NCBI GenBank assembly: GCA_032622095.1
Contig: CP136061.1
Coordinates: 129,840,754-129,904,753 of the forward strand
Source: Siphonodentalium dalli
Lineage: Eukaryota > Mollusca > Scaphopoda > Gadilida > Siphonodentaliidae
Direction: 5' to 3'
DNA length: 64,000 nt
Shown piece by piece: positions 11,915 to 26,175 of the stretch. A model generated the notes under the pieces. The model was not told the DNA's origin. It ran no database searches and saw nothing but the letters and a program-made list of their open reading frames with translations. Every line of letters begins with the position of its first letter. Within the stretch, counting starts at the first letter, position 1. Both the position numbers and the translations under genes were made by a program.

Positions 11915-14264
11915 GCTGCAAGCCAGATTAGCACACGCTATGTGTCTAAATGCCCGTTTTGTTTAAATATTATTCAATTGTTATATATGCCTTTAATTTA
12001 TGTTGGTGCGCATGGAAATTTGAAACATGCGCACAATTTGTATTGTATAAATAAACAATTTGTAATGAATTATATGCAAAGAAGCTTTTACATATTAGGC
12101 AATAAACTTATGTATAACAAATATCCTTTTCGTATCTATATATAAACAAATGGGCGGTCTCTTGGTGCTTGCATTTTTTGTACCTCGTTCCTGTCGTGTC
12201 GTGTAGATATTTCTGAAATTGTAGCTGTCAAATGTCAAAATCTAGTGATTATTGTGCGAATGGGTGGTTTCGCCTACTTGTCTAATGTCTTGTTCTTTGA
12301 ACACACAGAAAGAAATCGCATGCAACAATTCCAATCCCGCTTTCTATAAGCCATATATCAGTCCATCGTCAAAGCTTCAATGGAAGACTTGCGTAGCAGG
12401 GTTGCGAGTACAAATGCCCCACTGAAGCATAACAGTACGATGATAAAACAAAATCGTTTCATGCAAGACTTGTGGTGATCGCTGGTCGGAGAAGGCCGGC
12501 GCTTCAGATTGAATTTTTTTTTGTTTTGGTACAAATTTCCCAATGTATCCATTTTGTGATCACTATTTTAACTATAACTCTAAATCCGTGTCTTTGGTTC
12601 AGTTCAAGATACAAACCACAATGAACTGTCAGGTTTAAATGAGGTAGTAATCAACGATTTCTGGCCATTTTCACAATGTTGAGTGGTTACTGTACTACAA
12701 CATTCTGCTGTACCACGGTCATTGACAAACAGCACACAATAGACAGAAATGGACTAAGCATTCAACTGTCTGTACTTTGACTGGACTGTCACATCATAAA
12801 TTGTATTATCTCCCTTGGACTGTCCATGCAATGCACCAATTTTTAACCATTGTTTGGCCGAAAGTAGCCGTCTTCGGTCCCATAGTTAACCATGACAGAG
12901 CGAGTGTCAGTCTATGGTCACCTTGTGAGCAGATATAGAACCTAGATAGATGTAAGATGATATAAAAACTAAAGAAAAATTATCGTATCAATTTTGAATA
13001 TTTTTTTTGGAACTGCAGAAGACTGTTTTGAAGGGAGATAAATCAATCTCTTTTCCGGTGTATTACCACATAGAGCTGGTCCACACCATGCAGATACGAA
13101 ACACATACTTCGCAAGTCAAACATCATCCTATTTTGTGAACTATGGTACCTTTATAAAATAATTAAACCATTAAAACAGTACTCACATTAATAACAAATG
13201 TCAAACTGACAGTTACAGCCCTTATATGCTTAAAATCCTATTTTTCAGCCCTCCTACAAACCCATGAAATCGTGTATGGATACTTGAACTAAAACGCATA
13301 ATATTGTCGATGACAGTGTTGTCGTGCAACAACGTGCTTATGTAGCCTAAATTGTTTATTTCAGATGGTTGGAACTAATATTTTGCCTCAATTTCGGTAT
13401 GTTTGTTCTGTCAGACACATGCCCCTCGTTTCGAATTTACAAAACACCATATTTCCACCACGTTGTTTGGCGATATTTGACCAATTTAAACAATGGCAAA
13501 GCGAATGGCAGAAAATTATCATACCATCGCCCGTTAGAACTATGCTGGCGTTAACCTATATGGGAATCAGAAATAAACCCATCACAGTGGTTGGCTCTCA
13601 AGGCCTTTTCCTTCAGAAATAATGCACCGGTCAAGCAGCCGTCAGAAGAGTTATAAATGCGGATTCTATAGTTTCCCTACACACACTCAAGAAGCGCAGC
13701 TCTAATTATTGAGTTACAGTTAACCATGCATATGGCAATATAAAGTATAACCTTATATACATCGAACGTCTGCGCGTGCCAGGGAATACCCAAAACAAAT
13801 GTGTGTCATAAATCTAACTCAGAACCGAAAGCAGTCAGTTTAATTTTTCAGTAAATATATTGATACGCTTAACAACTTATGCATCTATACAATTCGCTTG
13901 TTTAGTTGACATTATACTCAATTTTACACCGCGCACAGTGAACCGAGTTATACTCCAAATTCACGGAGCAAGTGGGAAGCGCCGATGCGTGTTGTGATAC
14001 GAATTTGAATGCAACGCAAAGTAAACACTTCGTTGCCACTCGAAAACTGTGTTGTAGTACTCGAAAGATCGCCGAGCCAATCAAATAGCGTTGATTGGGC
14101 CGAACAGAGGCCACTACGTTCTTGTAAAAACACCCCCTTCCAGACCCCGTGCAAGTATATAAATCCAGATTGGTTTCATATCAAACCATATCTTTCGTTC
14201 ACTGTCGCTCGATCGTTCTAAATCAAAACCATTTCAGTCGAACATTATAGAAATTGCCATCATT

Positions 14265-14897
14265 ATGTCATCAGTTGCAGGCATCGACATGAAAGGGGGA
14301 CTTTTTGGTTTCCTCATAGATTCAGCGTTTACGTTCAGTGATCAGGATATTTCACAATCGCATGGGAAAATAACCAGGTCGTGTGTCTCAACAAATCTCG
14401 AGTACCTTGCTTCAATTCGAGCGAACGCCACAGATGATTTCAATGTGAATGGCACGGATGTCGACCTTGATGACTATGATTCCTACCAAGCTCAACTGAG
14501 GGGTCACAATGTCAGCAGTTCCATTCTGTTTTCTGTGGGGTGTGATGCAGCGACAGATTCGAAAGACAAGAAAGGAATCAAGCGAGCATGTGCCGAAGCC
14601 GTTCTGCCCCCAAATAAGAGACCGGTAGTGAACAGTTTAAGGAACAAATCAAAAGAATATTGCGTTTTCTGCAAACACAGTAAAAAGCCAGCACGGTTGT
14701 ACAAAAGTCACCTGGTAAAAGACGACAATGATGTAGTTACCTGTCCCATTCTCCGACGGTACAAGTGCCCTCTATGTGGTGTTTCTGGTGACAAAGCTCA
14801 CACGATCAAGTATTGTCCATCATACGACGGGATATCCATGAGCGTTGCCGTAGCCAGGAGAAGAAAGTTCGACAGCAAGAGAGTCAGATCTTCATAA
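14265..14897 (+). CDS. nanos: Nanos homolog, copy 5
   Basis: Consensus protein. An extra A in the spacer ('cagtaaatatattg', near 13854) makes this unit 2983 bp. The spacer before it has 'gaagacttgcg' (about 12384), shared only with copy 8's unit. This indicates exchange between non-adjacent units. Confidence 0.97.
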   Translation: MSSVAGIDMKGGLFGFLIDSAFTFSDQDISQSHGKITRSCVSTNLEYLASIRANATDDFNVNGTDVDLDDYDSYQAQLRGHNVSSSILFSVGCDAATDSKDKKGIKRACAEAVLPPNKRPVVNSLRNKSKEYCVFCKHSKKPARLYKSHLVKDDNDVVTCPILRRYKCPLCGVSGDKAHTIKYCPSYDGISMSVAVARRRKFDSKRVRSS

Positions 14898-17246
14898 GCT
14901 GCAAGCCAGATTAGCACACGCTATGTGTCTAAATGCCCGTTTTGTTTAAATATTATTCAATTGTTATATATGCCTTTAATTTATGTTGGTGCGCATGGAA
15001 ATTTGAAACATGCGCACAATTTGTATTGTATAAATAAACAATTTGTAATGAATTATATGCAAAGAAGCTTTTACATATTAGGCAATAAACTTATGTATAA
15101 CAAATATCCTTTTCGTATCTATATATAAACAAATGGGCGGTCTCTTGGTGCTTGCATTTTTTGTACCTCGTTCCTGTCGTGTCGTGTAGATATTTCTGAA
15201 ATTGTAGCTGTCAAATGTCAAAATCTAGTGATTATTGTGCGAATGGGTGGTTTCGCCTACTTGTCTAATGTCTTGTTCTTTGAACACACAGAAAGAAATC
15301 GCATGCAACAATTCCAATCCCGCTTTCTATAAGCCATATATCAGTCCATCGTCAAAGCTTCAATGGAAGACTCGCGTAGCAGGGTTGCGAGTACAAATGC
15401 CCCACTGAAGCATAACAGTACGATGATAAAACAAAATCGTTTCATGCAAGACTTGTGGTGATCGCTGGTCGGAGAAGGCCGGCGCTTCAGATTGAATTTT
15501 TTTTTTTTTTGGTACAAATTTCCCAATGTATCCATTTTGTGATCACTATTTTAACTATAACTCTAAATCCGTGTCTTTGGTTCAGTTCAAGATACAAACC
15601 ACAATGAACTGTCAGGTTTAAATGAGGTAGTAATCAACGATTTCTGGCCATTTTCACAATGTTGAGTGGTTACTGTACTACAACATTCTGCTGTACCACG
15701 GTCATTGACAAACAGCACACAATAGACAGAAATGGACTAAGCTTTCAACTGTCTGTACTTTGACTGGACTGTCACATCATAAATTGTATTATCTCCCTTG
15801 GACTGTCCATGCAATGCACCAATTTTTAACCATTGTTTGGCCGAAAGTAGCCGTCTTCGGTCCCATAGTTAACCATGACAGAGCGAGTGTCAGTCTATGG
15901 TCACCTTGTAAGCAGATATAGAACCTAGATAGATGTAAGATGATATAAAAACTAAAGAAAAATTATCGTATCAATTTTGAATTTTTTTTTTGGAACTGCA
16001 GAAGACTGTTTTGAAGGGAGATAGATCAATCTCTTTTCCGGTGTATTACCACATAGAGCTGGTCCACACCATGCAGATACGAAACACATACTTCGCAAGT
16101 CAAACATCATCCTATTTTGTGAACTATGGTACCTTTATAAAATAATTAAACCATTAAAACAGTACTCACATTAATAACAAATGTCAAACTGACAGTTACA
16201 GCCCTTATATGCTTAAAATCCTATTTTTCAGCCCTCCTACAAACCCATGAAATCGTGTATGGATACTTGAACTAAAACGCATAATATTGTCGATGACAGT
16301 GTTGTCGTGCAACAACGTGCTTATGTAGCCTAAATTGTTTATTTCAGATGGTTGGAACTAATATTTTGCCTCAATTTCGGTATGTTTGTTCTGTCAGACA
16401 CATGCCCCTCGTTTCGAATTTACAAAACACCATATTTCCACCACGTTGTTTGGCGATATTTGACCAATTTAAACAATGGCAAAGCGAATGGCAGAAAATT
16501 ATCATACCATCGCCCGTTAGAACTATGCTGGCGTTAACCTATATGGGAATCAGAAATAAACCCATCACAGTGGTTGGCTCTCAAGGCCTTTTCCTTCAGA
16601 AATAATGCACCGGTCAAGCAGCCGTCAGAAGAGTTATAAATGCGGATTCTATAGTTTCCCTACACACACTCAAGAAGCGCAGCTCTAATTATTGAGTTAC
16701 AGTTAACCATGCATATGGCAATATAAAGTATAACCTTATATACGTCGAACGTCTGCGCGTGCCAGGGAATACCCAAAACAAATGTGTGTCATAAATCTAA
16801 CTCAGAACCGAAAGCAGTCAGTTTAATTTTTCAGTAATATATTGATACGCTTAACAACTTATGCATCTATACAATTCGCTTGTTTAGTTGACATTATACT
16901 CAATTTTACACCGCGCACAGTGAACCGAGTTATACTCCAAATTCACGGAGCAAGTGGGAAGCGCCGATGCGTGTTGTGATACGAATTTGAATGCAACGCA
17001 AAGTAAACACTTCGTTGCCACTCGAAAACTGTGTTGTAGTACTCGAAAGATCGCCGAGCCAATCAAATAGCGTTGATTGGGCCGAACAGAGGCCACTACG
17101 TTCTTGTAAAAACACCCCCTTCCAGACCCCGTGCAAGTATATAAATCCAGATTGGTTTCATATCAAACCATATCTTTCGTTCACTGTCGCTCGATCGTTC
17201 TAAATCAAAACCATTTCAGTCGAACATTATAGAAATTGCCATCATT

Positions 17247-17879
17247 ATGTCATCAGTTGCAGGCATCGACATGAAAGGGGGACTTTTTGGTTTCCTCATA
17301 GATTCAGCGTTTACGTTCAGTGATCAGGATATTTCACAATCGCATGGGAAAATAACCAGGTCGTGTGTCTCAACAAATCTCGAGTACCTTGCTTCAATTC
17401 GAGCGAACGCCACAGATGATTTCAATGTGAATGGCACGGATGTCGACCTTGATGACTATGATTCCTACCAAGCTCAACTGAGGGGTCACAATGTCAGCAG
17501 TTCCATTCTGTTTTCTGTGGGGTGTGATGCAGCGACAGATTCGAAAGACAAGAAAGGAATCAAGCGAGCATGTGCCGAAGCCGTTCTGCCCCCAAATAAG
17601 AGACCGGTAGTGAACAGTTTAAGGAACAAATCAAAAGAATATTGCGTTTTCTGCAAACACAGTAAAAAGCCAGCACGGTTGTACAAAAGTCACCTGGTAA
17701 AAGACGACAATGATGTAGTTACCTGTCCCATTCTCCGACGGTACAAGTGCCCTCTATGTGGTGTTTCTGGTGACAAAGCTCACACGATCAAGTATTGTCC
17801 ATCATACGACGGGATATCCATGAGCGTTGCCGTAGCCAGGAGAAGAAAGTTCGACAGCAAGAGAGTCAGATCTTCATAA
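17247..17879 (+). CDS. nanos: Nanos homolog, copy 6
   Basis: Consensus protein. The unit shares 'aagctttcaactg' (15740), 'gtaagcagat' (15908) and 'gatagatcaatc' (16020) with copy 7's unit. The two are adjacent and nearly identical, as expected from a single-unit unequal crossover. Confidence 0.97.
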   Translation: MSSVAGIDMKGGLFGFLIDSAFTFSDQDISQSHGKITRSCVSTNLEYLASIRANATDDFNVNGTDVDLDDYDSYQAQLRGHNVSSSILFSVGCDAATDSKDKKGIKRACAEAVLPPNKRPVVNSLRNKSKEYCVFCKHSKKPARLYKSHLVKDDNDVVTCPILRRYKCPLCGVSGDKAHTIKYCPSYDGISMSVAVARRRKFDSKRVRSS

Positions 17880-20228
17880 GCTGCAAGCCAGATTAGCACA
17901 CGCTATGTGTCTAAATGCCCGTTTTGTTTAAATATTATTCAATTGTTATATATGCCTTTAATTTATGTTGGTGCGCATGGAAATTTGAAACATGCGCACA
18001 ATTTGTATTGTATAAATAAACAATTTGTAATGAATTATATGCAAAGAAGCTTTTACATATTAGGCAATAAACTTATGTATAACAAATATCCTTTTCGTAT
18101 CTATATATAAACAAATGGGCGGTCTCTTGGTGCTTGCATTTTTTGTACCTCGTTCCTGTCGTGTCGTGTAGATATTTCTGAAATTGTAGCTGTCAAATGT
18201 CAAAATCTAGTGATTATTGTGCGAATGGGTGGTTTCGCCTACTTGTCTAATGTCTTGTTCTTTGAACACACAGAAAGAAATCGCATGCAACAATTCCAAT
18301 CCCGCTTTCTATAAGCCATATATCAGTCCATCGTCAAAGCTTCAATGGAAGACTCGCGTAGCAGGGTTGCGAGTACAAATGCCCCACTGAAGCATAACAG
18401 TACGATGATAAAACAAAATCGTTTCATGCAAGACTTGTGGTGATCGCTGGTCGGAGAAGGCCGGCGCTTCAGATTGAATTTTTTTTTTTTTTGGTACAAA
18501 TTTCCCAATGTATCCATTTTGTGATCACTATTTTAACTATAACTCTAAATCCGTGTCTTTGGTTCAGTTCAAGATACAAACCACAATGAACTGTCAGGTT
18601 TAAATGAGGTAGTAATCAACGATTTCTGGCCATTTTCACAATGTTGAGTGGTTACTGTACTACAACATTCTGCTGTACCACGGTCATTGACAAACAGCAC
18701 ACAATAGACAGAAATGGACTAAGCTTTCAACTGTCTGTACTTTGACTGGACTGTCACATCATAAATTGTATTATCTCCCTTGGACTGTCCATGCAATGCA
18801 CCAATTTTTAACCATTGTTTGGCCGAAAGTAGCCGTCTTCGGTCCCATAGTTAACCATGACAGAGCGAGTGTCAGTCTATGGTCACCTTGTAAGCAGATA
18901 TAGAACCTAGATAGATGTAAGATGATATAAAAACTAAAGAAAAATTATCGTATCAATTTTGAATTTTTTTTTTGGAACTGCAGAAGACTGTTTTGAAGGG
19001 AGATAGATCAATCTCTTTTCCGGTGTATTACCACATAGAGCTGGTCCACACCATGCAGATACGAAACACATACTTCGCAAGTCAAACATCATCCTATTTT
19101 GTGAACTATGGTACCTTTATAAAATAATTAAACCATTAAAACAGTACTCACATTAATAACAAATGTCAAACTGACAGTTACAGCCCTTATATGCTTAAAA
19201 TCCTATTTTTCAGCCCTCCTACAAACCCATGAAATCGTGTATGGATACTTGAACTAAAACGCATAATATTGTCGATGACAGTGTTGTCGTGCAACAACGT
19301 GCTTATGTAGCCTAAATTGTTTATTTCAGATGGTTGGAACTAATATTTTGCCTCAATTTCGGTATGTTTGTTCTGTCAGACACATGCCCCTCGTTTCGAA
19401 TTTACAAAACACCATATTTCCACCACGTTGTTTGGCGATATTTGACCAATTTAAACAATGGCAAAGCGAATGGCAGAAAATTATCATACCATCGCCCGTT
19501 AGAACTATGCTGGCGTTAACCTATATGGGAATCAGAAATAAACCCATCACAGTGGTTGGCTCTCAAGGCCTTTTCCTTCAGAAATAATGCACCGGTCAAG
19601 CAGCCGTCAGAAGAGTTATAAATGCGGATTCTATAGTTTCCCTACACACACTCAAGAAGCGCAGCTCTAATTATTGAGTTACAGTTAACCATGCATATGG
19701 CAATATAAAGTATAACCTTATATACGTCGAACGTCTGCGCGTGCCAGGGAATACCCAAAACAAATGTGTGTCATAAATCTAACTCAGAACCGAAAGCAGT
19801 CAGTTTAATTTTTCAGTAATATATTGATACGCTTAACAACTTATGCATCTATACAATTCGCTTGTTTAGTTGACATTATACTCAATTTTACACCGCGCAC
19901 AGTGAACCGAGTTATACTCCAAATTCACGGAGCAAGTGGGAAGCGCCGATGCGTGTTGTGATACGAATTTGAATGCAACGCAAAGTAAACACTTCGTTGC
20001 CACTCGAAAACTGTGTTGTAGTACTCGAAAGATCGCCGAGCCAATCAAATAGCGTTGATTGGGCCGAACAGAGGCCACTACGTTCTTGTAAAAACACCCC
20101 CTTCCAGACCCCGTGCAAGTATATAAATCCAGATTGGTTTCATATCAAACCATATCTTTCGTTCACTGTCGCTCGATCGTTCTAAATCAAAACCATTTCA
20201 GTCGAACATTATAGAAATTGCCATCATT

Positions 20229-20861
20229 ATGTCATCAGTTGCAGGCATCGACATGAAAGGGGGACTTTTTGGTTTCCTCATAGATTCAGCGTTTACGTTC
20301 AGTGATCAGGATATTTCACAATCGCATGGGAAAATAACCAGGTCGTGTGTCTCAACAAATCTCGAGTACCTTGCTTCAATTCGAGCGAACGCCACAGATG
20401 ATTTCAATGTGAATGGCACGGATGTCGACCTTGATGACTATGATTCCTACCAAGCTCAACTGAGGGGTCACAATGTCAGCAGTTCCATTCTGTTTTCTGT
20501 GGGGTGTGATGCAGCGACAGATTCGAAAGACAAGAAAGGAATCAAGCGAGCATGTGCCGAAGCCGTTCTGCCCCCAAATAAGAGACCGGTAGTGAACAGT
20601 TTAAGGAACAAATCAAAAGAATATTGCGTTTTCTGCAAACACAGTAAAAAGCCAGCACGGTTGTACAAAAGTCACCTGGTAAAAGACGACAATGATGTAG
20701 TTACCTGTCCCATTCTCCGACGGTACAAGTGCCCTCTATGTGGTGTTTCTGGTGACAAAGCTCACACGATCAAGTATTGTCCATCATACGACGGGATATC
20801 CATGAGCGTTGCCGTAGCCAGGAGAAGAAAGTTCGACAGCAAGAGAGTCAGATCTTCATAA
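20229..20861 (+). CDS. nanos: Nanos homolog, copy 7
   Basis: Consensus protein, and the near-identical neighbour of copy 6 over the whole unit. No coding difference was seen. It also shares the 'atacgtcgaacg' spacer variant (near 19723) with all later units, whereas units 1-5 read 'atacatcgaacg'. Confidence 0.97.
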   Translation: MSSVAGIDMKGGLFGFLIDSAFTFSDQDISQSHGKITRSCVSTNLEYLASIRANATDDFNVNGTDVDLDDYDSYQAQLRGHNVSSSILFSVGCDAATDSKDKKGIKRACAEAVLPPNKRPVVNSLRNKSKEYCVFCKHSKKPARLYKSHLVKDDNDVVTCPILRRYKCPLCGVSGDKAHTIKYCPSYDGISMSVAVARRRKFDSKRVRSS

Positions 20862-23210
20862 GCTGCAAGCCAGATTAGCACACGCTATGTGTCTAAATGC
20901 CCGTTTTGTTTAAATATTATTCAATTGTTATATATGCCTTTAATTTATGTTGGTGCGCATGGAAATTTGAAACATGCGCACAATTTGTATTGTATAAATA
21001 AACAATTTGTAATGAATTATATGCAAAGAAGCTTTTACATATTAGGCAATAAACTTATGTATAACAAATATCCTTTTCGTATCTATATATAAACAAATGG
21101 GCGGTCTCTTGGTGCTTGCATTTTTTGTACCTCGTTCCTGTCGTGTCGTGTAGATATTTCTGAAATTGTAGCTGTCAAATGTCAAAATCTAGTGATTATT
21201 GTGCGAATGGGTGGTTTCGCCTACTTGTCTAATGTCTTGTTCTTTGAACACACAGAAAGAAATCGCATGCAACAATTCCAATCCCGCTTTCTATAAGCCA
21301 TATATCAGTCCATCGTCAAAGCTTCAATGGAAGACTTGCGTAGCAGGGTTGCGAGTACAAATGCCCCACTGAAGCATAACAGTACGATGATAAAACAAAA
21401 TCGTTTCATGCAAGACTTGTGGTGATCGCTGGTCGGAGAAGGCCGGCGCTTCAGATTGAATTTTTTTTTGTTTTGGTACAAATTTCCCAATGTATCCATT
21501 TTGTGATCACTATTTTAACTATAACTCTAAATCCGTGTCTTTGGTTCAGTTCAAGATACAAACCACAATGAACTGTCAGGTTTAAATGAGGTAGTAATCA
21601 ACGATTTCTGGCCATTTTCACAATGTTGAGTGGTTACTGTACTACAACATTCTGCTGTACCACGGTCATTGACAAACAGCACACAATAGACAGAAATGGA
21701 CTAAGCATTCAACTGTCTGTACTTTGACTGGACTGTCACATCATAAATTGTATTATCTCCCTTGGACTGTCCATGCAATGCACCAATTTTTAACCATTGT
21801 TTGGCCGAAAGTAGCCGTCTTCGGTCCCATAGTTAACCATGACAGAGCGAGTGTCAGTCTATGGTCACCTTGTGAGCAGATATAGAACCTAGATAGATGT
21901 AAGATGATATAAAAACTAAAGAAAAATTATCGTATCAATTTTGAATTTTTTTTTTGGAACTGCAGAAGACTGTTTTGAAGGGAGATAAATCAATCTCTTT
22001 TCCGGTGTATTACCACATAGAGCTGGTCCACACCATGCAGATACGAAACACATACTTCGCAAGTCAAACATCATCCTATTTTGTGAACTATGGTACCTTT
22101 ATAAAATAATTAAACCATTAAAACAGTACTCACATTAATAACAAATGTCAAACTGACAGTTACAGCCCTTATATGCTTAAAATCCTATTTTTCAGCCCTC
22201 CTACAAACCCATGAAATCGTGTATGGATACTTGAACTAAAACGCATAATATTGTCGATGACAGTGTTGTCGTGCAACAACGTGCTTATGTAGCCTAAATT
22301 GTTTATTTCAGATGGTTGGAACTAATATTTTGCCTCAATTTCGGTATGTTTGTTCTGTCAGACACATGCCCCTCGTTTCGAATTTACAAAACACCATATT
22401 TCCACCACGTTGTTTGGCGATATTTGACCAATTTAAACAATGGCAAAGCGAATGGCAGAAAATTATCATACCATCGCCCGTTAGAACTATGCTGGCGTTA
22501 ACCTATATGGGAATCAGAAATAAACCCATCACAGTGGTTGGCTCTCAAGGCCTTTTCCTTCAGAAATAATGCACCGGTCAAGCAGCCGTCAGAAGAGTTA
22601 TAAATGCGGATTCTATAGTTTCCCTACACACACTCAAGAAGCGCAGCTCTAATTATTGAGTTACAGTTAACCATGCATATGGCAATATAAAGTATAACCT
22701 TATATACGTCGAACGTCTGCGCGTGCCAGGGAATACCCAAAACAAATGTGTGTCATAAATCTAACTCAGAACCGAAAGCAGTCAGTTTAATTTTTCAGTA
22801 ATATATTGATACGCTTAACAACTTATGCATCTATACAATTCGCTTGTTTAGTTGACATTATACTCAATTTTACACCGCGCACAGTGAACCGAGTTATACT
22901 CCAAATTCACGGAGCAAGTGGGAAGCGCCGATGCGTGTTGTGATACGAATTTGAATGCAACGCAAAGTAAACACTTCGTTGCCACTCGAAAACTGTGTTG
23001 TAGTACTCGAAAGATCGCCGAGCCAATCAAATAGCGTTGATTGGGCCGAACAGACGCCACTACGTTCTTGTAAAAACACCCCCTTCCAGACCCCGTGCAA
23101 GTATATAAATCCAGATTGGTTTCATATCAAACCATATCTTTCGTTCACTGTCGCTCGATCGTTCTAAATCAAAACCATTTCAGTCGAACATTATAGAAAT
23201 TGCCATCATT

Positions 23211-23843
23211 ATGTCATCAGTTGCAGGCATCGACATGAAAGGGGGACTTTTTGGTTTCCTCATAGATTCAGCGTTTACGTTCAGTGATCAGGATATTTCA
23301 CAATCGCATGGGAAAATAACCAGGTCGTGTGTCTCAACAAATCTCGAGTACCTTGCTTCAATTCGAGCGAACGCCACAGATGATTTCAATGTGAATGGCA
23401 CGGATGTCGACCTTGATGACTATGATTCCTACCAAGCTCAACTGAGGGGTCACAATGTCAGCAGTTCCATTCTGTTTTCTGTGGGGTGTGATGCAGCGAC
23501 AGATTCGAAAGACAAGAAAGGAATCAAGCGAGCATGTGCCGAAGCCGTTCTGCCCCCAAATAAGAGACCGGTAGTGAACAGTTTAAGGAACAAATCAAAA
23601 GAATATTGCGTGTTCTGCAAACACAGTAAAAAGCCAGCACGGTTGTACAAAAGTCACCTGGTAAAAGACGACAATGATGTAGTTACCTGTCCCATTCTCC
23701 GACGGTACAAGTGCCCTCTATGTGGTGTTTCTGGTGACAAAGCTCACACGATCAAGTATTGTCCATCATACGACGGGATATCCATGAGCGTTGCCGTAGC
23801 CAGGAGAAGAAAGTTCGACAGCAAGAGAGTCAGATCTTCATAA
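23211..23843 (+). CDS. nanos: Nanos homolog, copy 8
   Basis: Consensus protein with one silent change, V134 GTT to GTG inside finger 1, shared only with copy 10. Its promoter has 'cagacgcc' (23051) in place of 'cagaggcc', shared with copies 9 and 11. The mixture of sharing patterns points to gene conversion between units 8-11. Confidence 0.97.
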   Translation: MSSVAGIDMKGGLFGFLIDSAFTFSDQDISQSHGKITRSCVSTNLEYLASIRANATDDFNVNGTDVDLDDYDSYQAQLRGHNVSSSILFSVGCDAATDSKDKKGIKRACAEAVLPPNKRPVVNSLRNKSKEYCVFCKHSKKPARLYKSHLVKDDNDVVTCPILRRYKCPLCGVSGDKAHTIKYCPSYDGISMSVAVARRRKFDSKRVRSS

Positions 23844-26175
23844 GCTGCAAGCCAGATTAGCACACGCTATGTGTCTAAATGCCCGTTTTGTTTAAATATT
23901 ATTCAATTGTTATATATGCCTTTAATTTATGTTGGTGCGCATGGAAATTTGAAACATGCGCACAATTTGTATTGTATAAATAAACAATTTGTAATGAATT
24001 ATATGCAAAGAAGCTTTTACATATTAGGCAATAAACTTATGTATAACAAATATCCTTTTCGTATCTATATATAAACAAATGGGCGGTCTCTTGGTGCTTG
24101 CATTTTTTGTACCTCGTTCCTGTCGTGTCGTGTAGATATTTCTGAAATTGTAGCTGTCAAATGTCAAAATCTAGTGATTATTGTGCGAATGGGTGGTTTC
24201 GCCTACTTGTCTGATGTCTTGTTCTTTGAACACACAGAAAGAAATCGCATGCAACAATTCCAATCCCGCTTTCTATAAGCCATATATCAGTCCATCGTCA
24301 AAGCTTCAATGGAAGACTCGCGTAGCAGGGTTGCGAGTACAAATGCCCCACTGAAGCATAACAGTACGATGATAAAACAAAATCGTTTCATGCAAGACTT
24401 GTGGTGATCGCTGGTCGGAGAAGGCCGGCGCTTCAGATTGAATTTTTTTTTTTTTTGGTACAAATTTCCCAATGTATCCATTTTGTGATCACTATTTTAA
24501 CTATAACTCTAAATCCGTGTCTTTGGTTCAGTTCAAGATACAAACCACAATGAACTGTCAGGTTTAAATGAGGTAGTAATCAACGATTTCTGGCCATTTT
24601 CACAATGTTGAGTGGTTACTGTACTACAACATTCTGCTGTACCACGGTCATTGACAAACAGCACACAATAGACAGAAATGTCTGTACTTTGACTGGACTG
24701 TCACATCATAAATTGAATTATCTCCCTTGGACTGTCCATGCAATGCACCAATTTTTAACCATTGTTTGGCCGAAAGTAGCCGTCTTCGGTCCCATAGTTA
24801 ACCATGACAGAGCGAGTGTCAGTCTATGGTCACCTTGTAAGCAGATATAGAACCTAGATAGATGTAAGATGATATAAAAACTAAAGAAAAATTATCGTAT
24901 CAATTTTGAAATTTTTTTTTGGAACTGCAGAAGACTGTTTTGAAGGGAGATAGATCAATCTCTTTTCCGGTGTATTACCACATAGAGCTGGTCCACACCA
25001 TGCAGATACGAAACACATACTTCGCAAGTCAAACATCATCCTATTTTGTGAACTATGGTACCTTTATAAAATAATTAAACCATTAAAACAGTACTCACAT
25101 TAATAACAAATGTCAAACTGACAGTTACAGCCCTTATATGCTTAAAATCCTATTTTTCAGCCCTCCTACAAACCCATGAAATCGTGTATGGATACTTGAA
25201 CTAAAACGCATAATATTGTCGATGACAGTGTTGTCGTGCAACAACGTGCTTATGTAGCCTAAATTGTTTATTTCAGATGGTTGGAACTAATATTTTGCCT
25301 CAATTTCGGTATGTTTGTTCTGTCAGACACATGCCCCTCGTTTCGAATTTACAAAACACCATATTTCCACCACGTTGTTTGGCGATATTTGACCAATTTA
25401 AACAATGGCAAAGCGAATGGCAGAAAATTATCATACCATCGCCCGTTAGAACTATGCTGGCGTTAACCTATATGGGAATCAGAAATAAACCCATCACAGT
25501 GGTTGGCTCTCAAGGCCTTTTCCTTCAGAAATAATGCACCGGTCAAGCAGCCGTCAGAAGAGTTATAAATGCGGATTCTATAGTTTCCCTACACACACTC
25601 AAGAAGCGCAGCTCTAATTATTGAGTTACAGTTAACCATGCATATGGCAATATAAAGTATAACCTTATATACGTCGAACGTCTGCGCGTGCCAGGGAATA
25701 CCCAAAACAAATGTGTGTCATAAATCTAACTCAGAACCGAAAGCAGTCAGTTTAATTTTTCAGTAATATATTGATACGCTTAACAACTTATGCATCTATA
25801 CAATTCGCTTGTTTAGTTGACATTATACTCAATTTTACACCGCGCACAGTGAACCGAGTTATACTCCAAATTCACGGAGCAAGTGGGAAGCGCCGATGCG
25901 TGTTGTGATACGAATTTGAATGCAACGCAAAGTAAACACTTCGTTGCCACTCGAAAACTGTGTTGTAGTACTCGAAAGATCGCCGAGCCAATCAAATAGC
26001 GTTGATTGGGCCGAACAGACGCCACTACGTTCTTGTAAAAACACCCCCTTCCAGACCCCGTGCAAGTATATAAATCCAGATTGGTTTCATATCAAACCAT
26101 ATCTTTCGTTCACTGTCGCTCGATCGTTCTAAATCAAAACCATTTCAGTCGAACATTATAGAAATTGCCATCATT

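Noticed and set aside
1-12000. Whole array as a simple assembler loop
   Set aside because: Units carry distinct private indels (17-bp deletion, 12-bp and 1-bp insertions) and private substitutions, which a simple loop would not create. The near-perfect 5964-bp dimer duplication still needs read support.
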